Source: Reclinomonas americana ATCC 50394
Taxonomy: Eukaryota; Jakobida; Jakobea; Jakobida
DNA: 64,000 nucleotides
Assembly: GCA_048213135.1 (NCBI GenBank)
Contig: PS015009.1
Span: 1,860,001-1,924,000, forward strand
Direction: 5' to 3'
The notes beneath the pieces are model-generated. The model saw only the letters and a list, made by a program, of their open reading frames with translations. It was not told the origin of the DNA and searched no databases. Position 1 is the first letter of the stretch; each line of letters starts with the position of its first letter. A program made the translations under genes and the position numbers. Below are positions 1-11,062 of the stretch, in pieces.

Positions 1-2
1 AT

Positions 3-188
3 CCTGCTTTTATGCCGCGTAGCCTGGCATTTGCAGGCACCCAGTTTGCCTGTCACATGAAAAACATGGACGATCATCTTTCACAAAAGCGGGAACGCTT
101 TCAATCTGCTTACCTGGTGCATGGACTATTCCTTTTTATTGTCCTTGCCGGAATAGCTTTTCGCGTAATCAATCATTATTTATGCTGA
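3..188 (+). CDS. Unknown membrane peptide, 5' end outside or at ATG 12
   Basis: An open frame enters from the left edge and stops at 186-188. An internal ATG at 12 would give a complete product of about 58 residues, so I cannot tell whether this is a whole small gene or the C-terminus of a larger one. The end is a single hydrophobic segment (LFLFIVLAGIAF) followed by a short basic tail, so it is probably membrane anchored. Its stop overlaps the start of the next peptide (ATGCTGA), which suggests translational coupling into the kdp operon. I do not recognise the family. Confidence 0.45.
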   Translation, partial: PAFMPRSLAFAGTQFACHMKNMDDHLSQKRERFQSAYLVHGLFLFIVLAGIAFRVINHYLC

Positions 189-265
189 CACTTATCCTTA
201 TTGTGGCCGGCATCGCCGGGTTTGTACTTTTTTTAAAATCCATCGACTGGTTCGATAAAATTTAA
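182..265 (+). CDS. 27-residue single-span membrane peptide of the kdp operon
   Basis: ATG at 182 overlaps the preceding stop, and the frame ends TAA at 263-265, three bases before kdpF. The product is almost entirely one transmembrane helix (LILIVAGIAGFVLFL) followed by a short SIDWFDKI tail. The tail resembles the hydrophobic-then-short-polar layout of KdpF. Its position in an unbroken run of overlapping starts and stops supports translation. It may be a second KdpF-like peptide that stabilises the Kdp complex, but that role is inferred. Confidence 0.5.
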   Translation: MLTLILIVAGIAGFVLFLKSIDWFDKI

Positions 266-268
266 GTT

Positions 269-346
269 ATGACCATCATTTTCATCATTGCCATCCTGGT
301 GTTTCTCTACATCTGCTATGTGCTTGTCAAACCAGAAAAGTTTTAA
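269..346 (+). CDS. kdpF: KdpF, small subunit of the potassium-transporting ATPase
   Basis: A 25-residue peptide with one transmembrane helix (IIFIIAILVFLYICYVL) ending VKPEKF, the usual Bacteroidota KdpF tail. It sits two bases upstream of kdpA, exactly where kdpF lies in kdpFABC operons. KdpF is a lipid-like stabiliser of the KdpABC complex in the inner membrane. It is too short for most gene callers, so position and the C-terminal motif carry the call. Confidence 0.8.
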   Translation: MTIIFIIAILVFLYICYVLVKPEKF

Positions 347-348
347 TT

Positions 349-2049
349 ATGAATACAGAACTCATTGGTATCATTGTCATATTTGCTGTCGCAATCCTCC
401 TGGCCATTCCGCTGGGAACCTATATCGGCAAAGTGTATAACGGTGAAAGAACATGGGCCGATCCTGTCTTTAACCCGATCGACAAATTCTTTTATAAGGC
501 GGGCGGTATCAATCCTGCAAAAGGAATGACATGGCAACAGAGCCTTGCATCACTTCTTGCCATTAACCTGGTCTGGTTTCTTCTTTCCATGTTCATACTG
601 ATGAATATGAGCTGGTTGCCGCTGAACCCTGATGGCAACCCGTCTATGCCTGCTGACCTCGCTTTTAACACCACGGTAAGTTTCGTTACCAACACCAACC
701 TGCAACACTATTCAGGCGAAAGCGGCTTATCCTACCTGGGTCAAATGTCTCTTATGCTTTGGCAGTTTATCAGTGCCGGTACCGGCATGGCAATCTGTGC
801 TGTTGCTATTAAAGCGCTGAAAGAAAAGAATACGGACAAACCCGGTAACTTTTTTGTGTACTGGGTAAGATCCTGTACAAGGGTATTACTTCCTGTCTGT
901 TTAATAATCGCGGTATTACTGTTATGTAATGGTACACCAATGACTTTTGCCGGGAAAGATCAGTTGATTTCACTCCAGGGTGATACCATGCAGGTTTCCC
1001 GCGGCCCTGCGGCTGCAATGATCGCCATCAAGCAATTGGGTACTAACGGCGGCGGATTCTTCGGGGTTAACAGTGCTCACCCCTTTGAGAACCCTAATTA
1101 TTTTACCAATATGATAGAGAACATCGCTATCATACTTATCCCGATTGCCATGGTATTCGCACTGGGGCGCATGCTTCAGAAAAGGAAACTGGCCTGGATG
1201 ATATTTGGAGTAATGACAGCAGGGTTCCTGTTACTGCTGATCCCTTCAGTATATCTTGAAATGAAAGGCAACACTGCTATAAGCAGTATGGGAATCACAC
1301 AGCAACTGGGCAGTATGGAAGGAAAAGAAGTCCGGTTTGGACCGGCCGCTTCCGCGTTCTGGGGAATCACAACAACCGTAACCTCAAACGGATCGGTAAA
1401 TGCCATGCATGATAGTTTTACGCCTCTTACAGGAATGACTGCCATGCTGGGTATGATGATCAATTCCTTTTATGGAGGCGTAGGAGTGGGTTTGCTGAAC
1501 TTCTTTGTATTTATGGTAATTGCCGTGTTTATCAGCGGACTGATGGTAGGCCGTACACCTGAATTACTCGGAAAAAAGATAGAGGCGAAGGAAATGAAGA
1601 TAGCAGCCATTATCGCTCTTCTGCATCCTTTACTCATACTCGCCGGAACTGCCATTGCTTCACATATATATGCAGGTAACCCGGGTGCATATGCCAGCTG
1701 GCTCAACAATCCCGGCCAGCATGGGTTCAGCGAAATGCTATACGAGTTCACCTCCTCATCGGCCAATAATGGAAGTGGTTTTGAGGGGTTAGGTGATAAT
1801 ACACCCTTCTGGAATATTGCCTGCGGTATTGTGATGTTACTGGCCCGTTACCTGCCAATCATAGGGCCGGTGGCCATTGCAGGTATCATGGCGAAGAAAA
1901 AGTATGTTCCTGAAAGTGCCGGAACACTCAAAACAGATAATGCCACATTTGGTATCATGGTATTTGCGGTGATCTTCATTATTGCTGCATTGTCATTCTT
2001 CCCGGCGCTGGCATTGGGGCCAATAGCAGAGTATTTCGGGATGAAATAA
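349..2049 (+). CDS. kdpA: KdpA, potassium-binding and translocating subunit
   Basis: KdpA is the channel-like subunit of the high-affinity K+ ATPase in the inner membrane. At 566 residues it matches the family (about 557 in E. coli) and has about ten hydrophobic spans. The four selectivity-filter repeats are visible: [11 protein letters not shown] near residue 113, [19 protein letters not shown] near 230, [15 protein letters not shown] near 347 and [18 protein letters not shown] near 470. The gene follows kdpF by two bases and leads into kdpB. No promoter sits directly before it, so it is read from further upstream with the two tiny peptides. Confidence 0.97.
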   Translation: MNTELIGIIVIFAVAILLAIPLGTYIGKVYNGERTWADPVFNPIDKFFYKAGGINPAKGMTWQQSLASLLAINLVWFLLSMFILMNMSWLPLNPDGNPSMPADLAFNTTVSFVTNTNLQHYSGESGLSYLGQMSLMLWQFISAGTGMAICAVAIKALKEKNTDKPGNFFVYWVRSCTRVLLPVCLIIAVLLLCNGTPMTFAGKDQLISLQGDTMQVSRGPAAAMIAIKQLGTNGGGFFGVNSAHPFENPNYFTNMIENIAIILIPIAMVFALGRMLQKRKLAWMIFGVMTAGFLLLLIPSVYLEMKGNTAISSMGITQQLGSMEGKEVRFGPAASAFWGITTTVTSNGSVNAMHDSFTPLTGMTAMLGMMINSFYGGVGVGLLNFFVFMVIAVFISGLMVGRTPELLGKKIEAKEMKIAAIIALLHPLLILAGTAIASHIYAGNPGAYASWLNNPGQHGFSEMLYEFTSSSANNGSGFEGLGDNTPFWNIACGIVMLLARYLPIIGPVAIAGIMAKKKYVPESAGTLKTDNATFGIMVFAVIFIIAALSFFPALALGPIAEYFGMK

Positions 2050-2102
2050 AATATCATAAAGTGTATGAAAATATAGTTTCAGAAAAGATCAAAAGAAAGA
2101 AA

Positions 2103-4154
2103 ATGTCAAAGCACATTAATAATAAACTATTTGAAGCAAAGCTGGTTACAACAGCATTGAAACAATCGTTTTTCAAGCTTAATCCCGCAACATTATTTCG
2201 CAACCCGGTTATGTTTACCGTAGAGATATGTACAGCGATCATGCTGGGCGTATGCATCTGGGTGGCTGCAGGCGAGCAATCGCAGGGTAGTTTGCTGTAC
2301 AACAGCATTATTTTCGGCGTGCTCCTGCTTACCCTGCTCTTTGCCAATTTTGCGGAAGCTATCGCGGAAGCAAGAGGCAAGGCGCAAGCAGACAGCCTCC
2401 GGAAAACAAGGGAAGATACACCCGCGAAAAAAGTTTTTATCATCGGAGATATGTATGTCAATGAAGTGAAGATCGTCCCTTCTTCACAACTGGTGAAGGA
2501 TGATATTTTTATTTGTGAAGCAGGCGATACTGTACCTATGGATGGAGAGATCATCTCTGGCATTGCTACAATAGATGAAAGTGCGATTACCGGTGAAAGT
2601 GCCCCGGTGATCAGGGAGAGCGGTGGCGATAAGTCTTCTGTTACCGGGGGTACCACAGTATTGTCCGATAAAATTACAGTCCGTGTAACTACTGATCCGG
2701 GAGAAAGCTTCCTGGACAAAATGATTGCCCTTGTAGAAGGAGCATCCCGCCAGAAAACACCCAATGAGATTGCGCTTACCATTCTCCTCGCAGGTTTTAC
2801 GCTGGTGTTCATCATTGTGTGCATTACCCTGCAACCTTTCGGGGATTATGCGAAAACGCCTATAAGCATTGCTGCTTTTATCGCATTATTTGTATGCCTG
2901 ATACCTACCACTATCGGAGGTCTGCTGAACGCGATTGGTATTGCCGGGATGGACAGGGCATTGAGGGCCAACGTGATCACCAAAAGCGGTAAGGCGGTGG
3001 AAACTGCCGGAGACCTGGATACTTTACTGCTGGATAAAACAGGTACAATTACCATCGGAAACAGGAAAGCAACCCACTTTTATCCTGCTGATGGCATTGA
3101 ACAGGACAGGTTTATTCGTGCCTGTGTTCTGGCGTCGCTTGCAGATGAAACGCCCGAAGGAAAATCGATCGTGGAACTGGCAGTATCCGGTGGAAACACG
3201 CTGCCTGCCCCGGGAGATAAAGTACAATATGTCCGCTTTACTGCTGAAACAAGAAGCAGCGGTATCAATATGCCGGATGGGGCGAAGATCAGAAAAGGCG
3301 CTTTTGATGCGATCCGTGACATGGTGATAAAGGCAGGTAACAATTTCCCCGGGGAGATCAGCGGGAAAGTAAATGAAATATCATCGAATGGTGGTACACC
3401 ACTGGTGGTTTGTGAAAATGCAAAAGTGCTTGGCGTGATCGAATTACAGGATATCATTAAACCCGGAATACAGGAACGCTTTGACCGGCTTCGTAAAATG
3501 GGAGTGAAAACAGTGATGGTAACCGGCGATAACCCCCTAACGGCAAAATTTATTGCAGAGAAAGCGGGCGTCGATGATTTTATTGCGGAAGCCCGCCCAG
3601 AGGATAAAATGAATTACATCCGCAATGAACAACAGGGCGGGAAGCTGGTCGCCATGATGGGCGATGGTACCAATGATGCGCCTGCACTGGCACAGGCCGA
3701 CGTAGGTGTGGCGATGAACAGCGGTACGACAGCAGCGAAGGAGGCCGGTAATATGGTTGACCTCGACAATGACCCCACCAAACTGATCGAAATTGTAGAG
3801 ATCGGGAAACAATTGCTGATGACAAGAGGCACGCTTACCACGTTCTCAATCGCCAATGACGTAGCCAAATATTTTGCCATCGTACCAGCTCTTTTTATTG
3901 CTTCCTTACCCGCCTTGCAAGGCATGAACCTTATGCGCCTGCACAGCCCGGAGAGCGCTATTCTTTCTGCAGTTATTTTTAATGCCATCATCATACCGTT
4001 GCTGATACCACTGGCTCTGAAAGGCGTGAGTTACAAACCCATCGGCGCAAGTGCTTTACTGCGACGTAATCTTTTCGTATATGGACTTGGCGGCATTGTC
4101 GTGCCTTTTATCGGCATCAAGTTGATCGATCTTATCGTATCCAACTGGTTCTGA
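2103..4154 (+). CDS. kdpB: KdpB, P-type ATPase subunit
   Basis: KdpB hydrolyses ATP to drive K+ through KdpA. The protein has the P-type ATPase signatures: the actuator motif AITGESAPV, the phosphorylation site DKTGTIT, the MVTGDN segment, and the hinge [11 protein letters not shown] chose ATG 2103, which gives 683 residues, close to the E. coli 682. An in-frame GTG at 2061 would add 14 residues of low-complexity lysine-rich sequence that the family lacks. It lies between kdpA and kdpC in the same operon. Confidence 0.97.
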   Translation: MSKHINNKLFEAKLVTTALKQSFFKLNPATLFRNPVMFTVEICTAIMLGVCIWVAAGEQSQGSLLYNSIIFGVLLLTLLFANFAEAIAEARGKAQADSLRKTREDTPAKKVFIIGDMYVNEVKIVPSSQLVKDDIFICEAGDTVPMDGEIISGIATIDESAITGESAPVIRESGGDKSSVTGGTTVLSDKITVRVTTDPGESFLDKMIALVEGASRQKTPNEIALTILLAGFTLVFIIVCITLQPFGDYAKTPISIAAFIALFVCLIPTTIGGLLNAIGIAGMDRALRANVITKSGKAVETAGDLDTLLLDKTGTITIGNRKATHFYPADGIEQDRFIRACVLASLADETPEGKSIVELAVSGGNTLPAPGDKVQYVRFTAETRSSGINMPDGAKIRKGAFDAIRDMVIKAGNNFPGEISGKVNEISSNGGTPLVVCENAKVLGVIELQDIIKPGIQERFDRLRKMGVKTVMVTGDNPLTAKFIAEKAGVDDFIAEARPEDKMNYIRNEQQGGKLVAMMGDGTNDAPALAQADVGVAMNSGTTAAKEAGNMVDLDNDPTKLIEIVEIGKQLLMTRGTLTTFSIANDVAKYFAIVPALFIASLPALQGMNLMRLHSPESAILSAVIFNAIIIPLLIPLALKGVSYKPIGASALLRRNLFVYGLGGIVVPFIGIKLIDLIVSNWF

Positions 4155-4188
4155 TACACTCTTTGATTTATGAACATAAAAAATAAAA

Positions 4189-4752
4189 ATGAAACAATAT
4201 ATAATACCCGCCCTGCGACTGACATTAACCTCCATTCTGGTGTTTGCGGTGGCGTATACACTGGTAGTATTGGGAATAGCGCAGGTTGCACCCAATCATG
4301 GCGGCGGCGAACTGGTAAAGGTCAACGGTAAAACGGTTGGCTATAAAATACAGGGCCAGCTTTTTACACGGGACGATTATTTCAATGGGCGCCCCAGTGC
4401 AGTGAATTATAATGCTGCAGGTAGCGGAGGAAGTAACAAAGGCCCTTCCAATCCTGATTACCTGCAGCAGGTAAAAGACAGGATCGACAGTTTCCTGGTC
4501 CATAATCCCGGGATAAAAAAGCAGGATATACCCGCCGAACTGGTTACAGCTTCGGCCAGTGGCCTCGACCCTGACATTTCTCCCGAAGCGGCATATGTGC
4601 AAACTGCAAGAATCGCCAGGATAAGAAAAATACCCGAAGGCAGGCTGAGAGCATTAATAAACCGCCAGGTACAAAAGCCATTGCTGGGGGTATTGGGTAC
4701 AAAAAAAGTCAATGTATTACGGCTAAATATAGAACTGGATAAATTAAACTAA
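4189..4752 (+). CDS. kdpC: KdpC, potassium-transporting ATPase subunit C
   Basis: KdpC is the single-span subunit that bridges KdpA and KdpB and raises nucleotide affinity. The 187-residue product has one N-terminal membrane helix (residues about 8-28) and then a periplasmic domain. Family motifs are visible: RPSAVNYNAAGSGGSNKGPSNPDYL near residue 67 and SGLDPDISPEAAYVQTARIARIR near 123. Length is close to the E. coli 190. It is 34 bases after kdpB and 6 bases before the porin gene, so it belongs to the same operon. Confidence 0.96.
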   Translation: MKQYIIPALRLTLTSILVFAVAYTLVVLGIAQVAPNHGGGELVKVNGKTVGYKIQGQLFTRDDYFNGRPSAVNYNAAGSGGSNKGPSNPDYLQQVKDRIDSFLVHNPGIKKQDIPAELVTASASGLDPDISPEAAYVQTARIARIRKIPEGRLRALINRQVQKPLLGVLGTKKVNVLRLNIELDKLN

Positions 4753-4758
4753 CAAAAT

Positions 4759-6117
4759 ATGAAAAGTGTTTTATTATGTATTGCGATTGGATTGAGTTCA
4801 GTTGCAGTATCCGCACAAGACAGTGCAAAAGTTGTGAAAATACCCTTCGACGGAATAGAAACCAATTGGCAGAACGGTAGCGACCGAAGGGAGTCGCCGT
4901 TGCTGCAGACGAAGTATTTCACCGGTAATATTATGCTGGACGTCAATTACACCCACTCCTTTAATAATCCTAATGACAATACGGTTGTTGGGTCAACTGC
5001 TCTTGCCCGTAATAATGAAGTGCAATTGGCACACCTTGTTTTTGGTGGCGACTTCAATTATAAGAACGCTCACGCAAGAGTAATGACACAGTTCGGTACA
5101 CGTTCAATAGTTATACCACGTAATGACCTTAGCCCATACCGGGGACAATATAAACTGGCGGATGTATATCGCTATCTCTGTGAGGCATACGCCGGTTATC
5201 ATTTCGACAAATGGTATGGCATTAATGTAGATGCCGGCCTTTTTCTATCGTACATTGGACTCAATTCTTATTACCAGGTAGAGAACTGGGAATACCAGGC
5301 GTCGTTTACGTCCGACAATACACCCTGGTTTTTTAATGGGGTGAGAATACAGATATTTCCTTCAAAGCACCTGAAAATTGAACCCTGGCTCATCAATGGC
5401 TGGCAAAGCTATGGCAAGTTCAACAAGATGCCCGGAATAGGCGCAAATATTACCTGGATGCCCAACAGCAATCTCAAACTGCTGACCAATGACTACTATG
5501 GGGCTGATGCAGCGGGTATCCCGGGACGTAAACGATTCCATTCAGACAACAGCTTCCTGTTCAGGTATTACAACAATAAAAAATCAACAGGGATCAGCCA
5601 GTCGGCACTATCTCTCACCGCAGATGTAGGTTTTGAGAAAGGTGGAGGAGTTAACGGATTTAAAAACAATGACCCTTCCAAACCCGCCCAGTATTTCCTG
5701 AGCGCAATGCTATATAACAGGATATGGTTCAACAAAAATAAGTTTGCCTGGACAATTGGCGGGGGCTATATTAAAAACCCGGGTCGTTACCTGGTATTGT
5801 ATCCTACAGGACAGGCAAGCCCGTTACCGAACCCCAATAATCCTACACAGACTGAAGGTGCTTATCCTTTCAGCGCCAATCCCGGTGATCCGTTTGAAGG
5901 ATGGGACGCATCAACTAATTTTGACTGGATGCCCAACCAGAGCATTACTTTCAGGGCTGAATATGTACACCGGCATGCTAATGTGCCTTATTTTGCCGGG
6001 CCAGACGGTGTAACTTCACCAAATGGTTACAGCACAACGCCGCTCCCGCCGGATTGGAGGCCCGATCTAAGAAAGACGGAAGACAGGATCATTTTTGCTG
6101 TCCTGTTCAGGTTATAA
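4759..6117 (+). CDS. Outer-membrane beta-barrel porin of the kdp operon
   Basis: The 452-residue product begins with a signal peptide that ends near VAVSAQDS and continues as a Tyr/Trp/Asn-rich sequence with alternating hydrophobicity, ending in FAVLFRL, a typical outer-membrane C-terminal strand. It resembles the OmpL-like beta-barrel porin (BBP2) family. Being 6 bases after kdpC, it probably lets K+ or other small ions cross the outer membrane to supply the Kdp pump. The barrel assignment is firm; the substrate is inferred from position only. Confidence 0.75.
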   Translation: MKSVLLCIAIGLSSVAVSAQDSAKVVKIPFDGIETNWQNGSDRRESPLLQTKYFTGNIMLDVNYTHSFNNPNDNTVVGSTALARNNEVQLAHLVFGGDFNYKNAHARVMTQFGTRSIVIPRNDLSPYRGQYKLADVYRYLCEAYAGYHFDKWYGINVDAGLFLSYIGLNSYYQVENWEYQASFTSDNTPWFFNGVRIQIFPSKHLKIEPWLINGWQSYGKFNKMPGIGANITWMPNSNLKLLTNDYYGADAAGIPGRKRFHSDNSFLFRYYNNKKSTGISQSALSLTADVGFEKGGGVNGFKNNDPSKPAQYFLSAMLYNRIWFNKNKFAWTIGGGYIKNPGRYLVLYPTGQASPLPNPNNPTQTEGAYPFSANPGDPFEGWDASTNFDWMPNQSITFRAEYVHRHANVPYFAGPDGVTSPNGYSTTPLPPDWRPDLRKTEDRIIFAVLFRL

Positions 6118-6192
6118 GAATTCGATAATGATGGGTTATGAATGCAACATCGGCAGGCATTCATAACTCATGATTTTTAAATCAGGATTGCT

Positions 6193-8149
6193 ATGACAAA
6201 TCATCACACTCTTGATATCAGGAAATTATCCACTGCAGGCTTCCTGATTGCGACAGGCATCGTGTTTGGCGATATTGGAACATCGCCACTTTACACATTT
6301 AAAGCAATTATACAGGATGCCCCGGTAAACAGAGCATTAGTGATGGGCAGCGTAAGCGCTGTCTTCTGGACACTTTTTTTCCAAACCACACTTAAATATG
6401 TGATCATTACCCTAAAGGCAGATAACAACGGTGAAGGAGGCATATTCTCCCTGTATACCCTCATTCGCCGTTACAGGAAATGGCTTATCGTTCCGGCATT
6501 GCTGGGAGGCTCGTTTCTTATGGCAGACAGCATTATAACACCTCCTATTTCAGTTACTTCTGCTATTGAGGGATTAAAGATGCAGTATCCGTCCATTCCC
6601 GTGATACCGATTGTACTTGTGATTCTTTCCATACTTTTTTTATTACAGGCAATGGGCAGCAGCAGGATCGGCAAAATATTTGGTCCTGCCATGATGATCT
6701 GGTTTACCATGATAGGGATTATGGGACTGTATGCATTGAGCAAAGATCTTTCAGTGCTGAAAGCAGTCAACCCGGTTTACGCTTTTCGTTTTGTTACAGA
6801 ATATCCCGGAGGTTTCTGGTTGCTGGGAGCCGTATTCTTATGCACAACCGGCGCAGAAGCCTTGTATAGTGACCTTGGACATTGTGGCCGTAAGAATATA
6901 GAAGCAAGCTGGACCTTTATCAAAATATGCCTGGTACTTTGTTATTTCGGGCAGGCCGCCTGGCTGGTGAATCATGAAGGGATGGTGATGGGCGATGTCA
7001 ATTCTTTTTTTGCCATGATGCCGGGCTGGATGTTCTGGCCTGCCGTATGCATAGCCACCGTGGCCGCGATAATCGCATCCCAGGCACTTATCAGCGGTAC
7101 CTTCACACTGATCAATGAAGCAATTCGATTAAACCTCTTCCCGAGACTTAATGTCATTTATCCCAGCGAGGTAAGGGGGCAACTATATATTCCCGCGGTG
7201 AACTGGGCCCTGTTTGCCGGGTGTATCGGCGCTGTGCTTTTTTTTTCGGGAGTCTAAAAATATGGAAGCTGCATTCGGATTGTCAGTTACACTTACCATG
7301 CTGATGACAACTGTGTTGCTTATTTTTTATATGTATTCCAAAAGAAGGAACCTCTTTTTCATAGTATCACTTACACTGCTTTTTCTTACAATTGAAACCA
7401 CCTTCCTGGTGGCAAACCTTCAAAAATTTAAAGAAGGAGGATTTATTACCCTGCTGCTTGGCCTTTTCTTATTCTGGGTGATGTTTACCTGGCAATACGC
7501 CGGAAAGATCAAAAACGGGCTGATCCGGTTTGTTGGCCTTAAACCGCACATACCCATGCTGGAAGCCTTGAGTAATGATAAAGAAATACCAAAATATGCC
7601 ACGCACCTGGTATACTTAACCAACAGTACGCGCCAGGAAAAAATAGAAGAAAGGATTATTGAATCGATTTATTATAAGTTTCCCAAACGGGCCGACCTGT
7701 ACTGGTTTGTGCATATACATGTAACCGACGAACCGTTTACAACCGAGTACAAGGCAGAAGTTATACAAAAAGATGAAGTGATGCGGGTGACATTCAACCT
7801 TGGCTTTCGTATTGTACCCCGTATTAATGTATTGTTTAAGAAAGTGCTGTCAGACTTATATGAACAAAAAGAATTCAATGTCTCTGATAGTCACAAATCT
7901 TTTTACCGGCATTTTCCCGCAGGCGAATACAGGTTCATTGTTTTTGAAAGCTACCTGAGCCAGGAAAACGAACTGCCGCTGTGGAAACGTGTTCCTATGA
8001 AACTCTATTTTATGCTGAAGTCGATAGAACTGGATTCAAAGCGATCGTTCGGGCTTGAGGAAAGCACGGTTACGGAAGAAAAACTTCCGCTGGTGATAGA
8101 ATCTCCGCAAAATATATACCTGAAAAGAATAACTGATTCATATGCCTGA
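6193..8149 (+). pseudogene. kup: Kup potassium transporter, single frameshift in a T9 run
   Basis: Kup/Trk-type K+:H+ symporter of the inner membrane. The first frame (6193-7257) holds the N-terminal membrane domain with GDIGTSPLYTFKA near residue 26. It stops shortly after a run of nine T at about 7238-7246. The other frame continues from there with FFRESKNMEAAFGLSVTLTML and the soluble C-terminal domain to 8149. Reading eight T instead of nine joins both parts into about 651 residues, close to the 622 of E. coli Kup. The break is therefore one extra base, either a sequencing error, a recent mutation or a slippage site. The stop overlaps the kdpD start by 8 bases. Confidence 0.9.
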
Positions 8150-9266
8150 TCAGGATAATAATGCTGAGCAATTCCTTGACCTTATCCGCAAAAGCAGGAA
8201 AGGGAAGTTCAAGATATACATTGGCATGAGCGCCGGCGTCGGTAAAACTTACCGTATGCTGCAGGAGGCTCATAGTTTATTGCGCAATGGCGTGGATGTA
8301 AAGATTGGGTACATTGAAACGCATCAACGCAAAGAAACGGAGAGCCTGGTGGAAGGTCTGCCCCTGGTACCGCGTCGCCGCTTATTTTATAAAGGAAAGG
8401 AACTGGATGAGCTCGATCTGCAGGCCATTCTTAACCTGAGGCCGGAAGTGGTGGTGATTGATGAACTGGCCCACACCAATATTGAAGGCAGCAAAAATGA
8501 AAAGCGCTGGCAGGATGTGATGGATATCCTTGATGCAGGGATCAACGTAATCAGCGCTGTTAATATCCAGCATATCGAAAGCCTGTATGCCGATGTAAAA
8601 GCCATAACAGGCATTGATATGTCCGAAAGGATACCGGACAGCGTTTTACAGAAAGCGGATGAAGTGGTGAATATTGATCTTACCGCCGATGAACTGATCA
8701 CACGGCTTAAGGAAGGGAAAATATATGCCGCCGATAAGATCGCCATTTCACTGAAGAATTTCTTTCAGAGCGAACGTATCCTGCAACTGAGAGAACTGGC
8801 ACTGAAGGAAGTGGCCAGCCAGGTGGAAAGAAAAATCGAGACAGAGTTGCCCAGGAATACGCACCTGAAAAAAGAAAGGTTTATGGCATGCATCAGCAGT
8901 AACCATGAGATCGCCCGAAAAGTGATCAGGAAAACCTCAAGGCTCGCTGCTTATTATGGCAGCAAATGGTACGTACTGTATATACAAACTCCAAAGGAGG
9001 AGATGGATAAAATAGGCCTTGCTGCACAACGTCACCTGATCAATAATTTCAAGCTGGCTGCGGAGCTGGGAGGTGAAGTGATCAAAATAAAAACGGCTAA
9101 TATCGCCAAGGGTATTGCTGATGCCACTTTACAGTATGAGGTCACCACGCTCTGTATAGGCAAGCCGCACCTGAATCTGTTTAATATTATTTTAAATACA
9201 GCCGTATTCAACCAGTTGCTGAAGAAATTGTCGGCTGCTGAAGTTGATATTGTAATTTTATCATAA
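8142..9266 (+). CDS. kdpD: KdpD N-terminal sensory protein (KdpD domain plus USP domain)
   Basis: This 374-residue protein corresponds to the cytoplasmic N-terminal half of KdpD. It has GMSAGVGKT (Walker A) near residue 28, the ETHQRKET and VVVIDELAHTN motifs of the KdpD domain, and a universal-stress-protein-like domain from about residue 245. It has no membrane spans and no kinase domain, so it is the split form found in Bacteroidota and probably works with the separate kinase encoded next, which starts one base after this stop. It likely senses K+ or cyclic nucleotide status for kdp control. No KdpE-type response regulator is visible in the window. Confidence 0.9.
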   Translation: MPDQDNNAEQFLDLIRKSRKGKFKIYIGMSAGVGKTYRMLQEAHSLLRNGVDVKIGYIETHQRKETESLVEGLPLVPRRRLFYKGKELDELDLQAILNLRPEVVVIDELAHTNIEGSKNEKRWQDVMDILDAGINVISAVNIQHIESLYADVKAITGIDMSERIPDSVLQKADEVVNIDLTADELITRLKEGKIYAADKIAISLKNFFQSERILQLRELALKEVASQVERKIETELPRNTHLKKERFMACISSNHEIARKVIRKTSRLAAYYGSKWYVLYIQTPKEEMDKIGLAAQRHLINNFKLAAELGGEVIKIKTANIAKGIADATLQYEVTTLCIGKPHLNLFNIILNTAVFNQLLKKLSAAEVDIVILS

Positions 9267-9267
9267 G

Positions 9268-10962
9268 ATGGCAATGCGTTTGAAAACAAAACTGGGGCTT
9301 GGACTGTCGTTCCTGCTGGTGGTTATACTCACTTACGGGATACTTGCCATTATTTATTTCAACCGGCTTAATACAGACTCACAATCTGTTTTAAAGAATA
9401 ACCTGGAATCCCTGCTGTATTGCAATGATATGCTGAAGGCCCTTGATGATCTTCCGGGAGATAAAGCAGCATTGGCATCCTTTGACAGCAGTCTTAAAAA
9501 GCAGGAAAGAAATATTACTGAACCGGGTGAAAAGGAAGCGACAGCCGCTATTCGTACTAATCTGCAACAACTGCTTAGTGGTATGCACGACTCTTTGTCC
9601 AGGACAGGAATCCGCCAGTCTGTACAAATTATCAATGACCTGAACCAGCAGGCCATTATCAGGAAGAGCCAGGCAGCCAGGCAAACGGCCGGGGATGCTA
9701 TTTTCTGGCTTACGCTGATCTTTGTCGTATTGGGGCTGATCACTTTCACTTTTGTCGTCAATTTTCCTTCTGTTATCTCTACTCCCATAAGTGCGCTTAA
9801 TGAGGGTATCCGGCAGATAGCCGGAAAAAACTACCATAAGCGGATATACCTCAAACAGCAGGATGAATTTGGAGACCTTGCACAGGCTTTTAATGTAATG
9901 GCTGAAAAACTTGATGAGTATGAAAACAGTAACCTGGCGCAACTCCGGTTTGAAAAAAGCCGCATTGAAACTATTATTAACCAGATGAAAGACGGTATTA
10001 TCGGGCTGGATGCCAAACGGAATATTCTTTTTCTGAATGTTGTTGCGCAAAACCTTCTGGGATTAAAAGAGCCGGAACTAATCGGAAAATACTCTGCCGA
10101 TGTAGCATTACGAAATGATCTTATGCGAACGCTTTTAAAAGAGGAAACCGGTAAGGAACTGAAAATATATGCTGATAATAAAGAGAGCTATTTCAATAAA
10201 GACATACTGGATGTTTCACATAACGGGGAGATCATTGGCCAGGTAATTGTGCTGAAAAACATAACACCCTTTCACGAGCTTAATGAAGCCAAAACCAATT
10301 TTATAGCCACGGTATCACACGAACTGAAAACGCCTATCTCTTCTATTAAAATGAGTGCGCAATTGCTGTTTGACCAACGGGTAGGTAACATGAATAGTGA
10401 ACAGAAAGAACTCACACAAAGTATTGTTGATGATGCGGAAAGGCTATTGAAAATAACAAGCGAACTTCTGAACATCGCACAGGTGGAAACGGGAAATATC
10501 CAGTTAAAAATGCACCCAACCCCGGTAAAGGATATTGTTGATCAGGCGGTGCAAACCGTTCAGCTGAAAGCGGCACAAAAAAGAATTAATATCAAATTAG
10601 ACATGCCTGATGCCGGCCTGCTCGTAAATGCCGATGAAGAAAAAACATCATGGGTACTTATTAATATTCTTACCAACGCTATCAAATACTCTCCTGAAGG
10701 TTCCATTGTGGAAGTTGCCGTTGTCCGAAAAGATAATGTAGCTGAGTTTTCGGTGAAGGATTATGGAAGAGGCATTGAAGGACGTTATCTCCCGCATATA
10801 TTTGACCGTTACTTTAAAGTTCCAGGCACACACGATGTTGCGGGCACAGGCTTGGGACTTTCCATATCAAGGGAGTTCATAGAAACCCAGGGAGGACATA
10901 TTATGGTTGCCAGCGAAATAGGCATGGGCAGCAGGTTTACTTTCTTTTTGCATTTAGTCTGA
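9268..10962 (+). CDS. Membrane sensor histidine kinase of the kdp operon
   Basis: A 564-residue kinase with one membrane helix at residues 9-30, an extracytoplasmic region, a second helix near 147-170, HAMP (about 171-225), a PAS domain (about 230-340), HisKA with the phosphoacceptor in ATVSHELKTP near residue 351, and HATPase with N box NILTNAIKYSPEG, DYGRGIEG and GTGLGLSISREF. It follows the KdpD half by one base, so the two proteins together replace a full-length KdpD. Its partner regulator must lie outside the window, probably upstream of position 1. Confidence 0.9.
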   Translation: MAMRLKTKLGLGLSFLLVVILTYGILAIIYFNRLNTDSQSVLKNNLESLLYCNDMLKALDDLPGDKAALASFDSSLKKQERNITEPGEKEATAAIRTNLQQLLSGMHDSLSRTGIRQSVQIINDLNQQAIIRKSQAARQTAGDAIFWLTLIFVVLGLITFTFVVNFPSVISTPISALNEGIRQIAGKNYHKRIYLKQQDEFGDLAQAFNVMAEKLDEYENSNLAQLRFEKSRIETIINQMKDGIIGLDAKRNILFLNVVAQNLLGLKEPELIGKYSADVALRNDLMRTLLKEETGKELKIYADNKESYFNKDILDVSHNGEIIGQVIVLKNITPFHELNEAKTNFIATVSHELKTPISSIKMSAQLLFDQRVGNMNSEQKELTQSIVDDAERLLKITSELLNIAQVETGNIQLKMHPTPVKDIVDQAVQTVQLKAAQKRINIKLDMPDAGLLVNADEEKTSWVLINILTNAIKYSPEGSIVEVAVVRKDNVAEFSVKDYGRGIEGRYLPHIFDRYFKVPGTHDVAGTGLGLSISREFIETQGGHIMVASEIGMGSRFTFFLHLV

Positions 10963-11062
10963 CAATCCCCGCACACCCACAATTTTTTTATATACCCCGT
11001 CGTTACTAACTTGCCGCGGAATTGATTCATAATTCGCCATTCATCATTCATAATTACGACCA

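Noticed and set aside
7214-7260. Programmed frameshift in kup as the main explanation
   Set aside because: Two other genes show the same one-extra-base break at nine-base runs, so a base-calling or mutation cause is simpler; kept only as an alternative.
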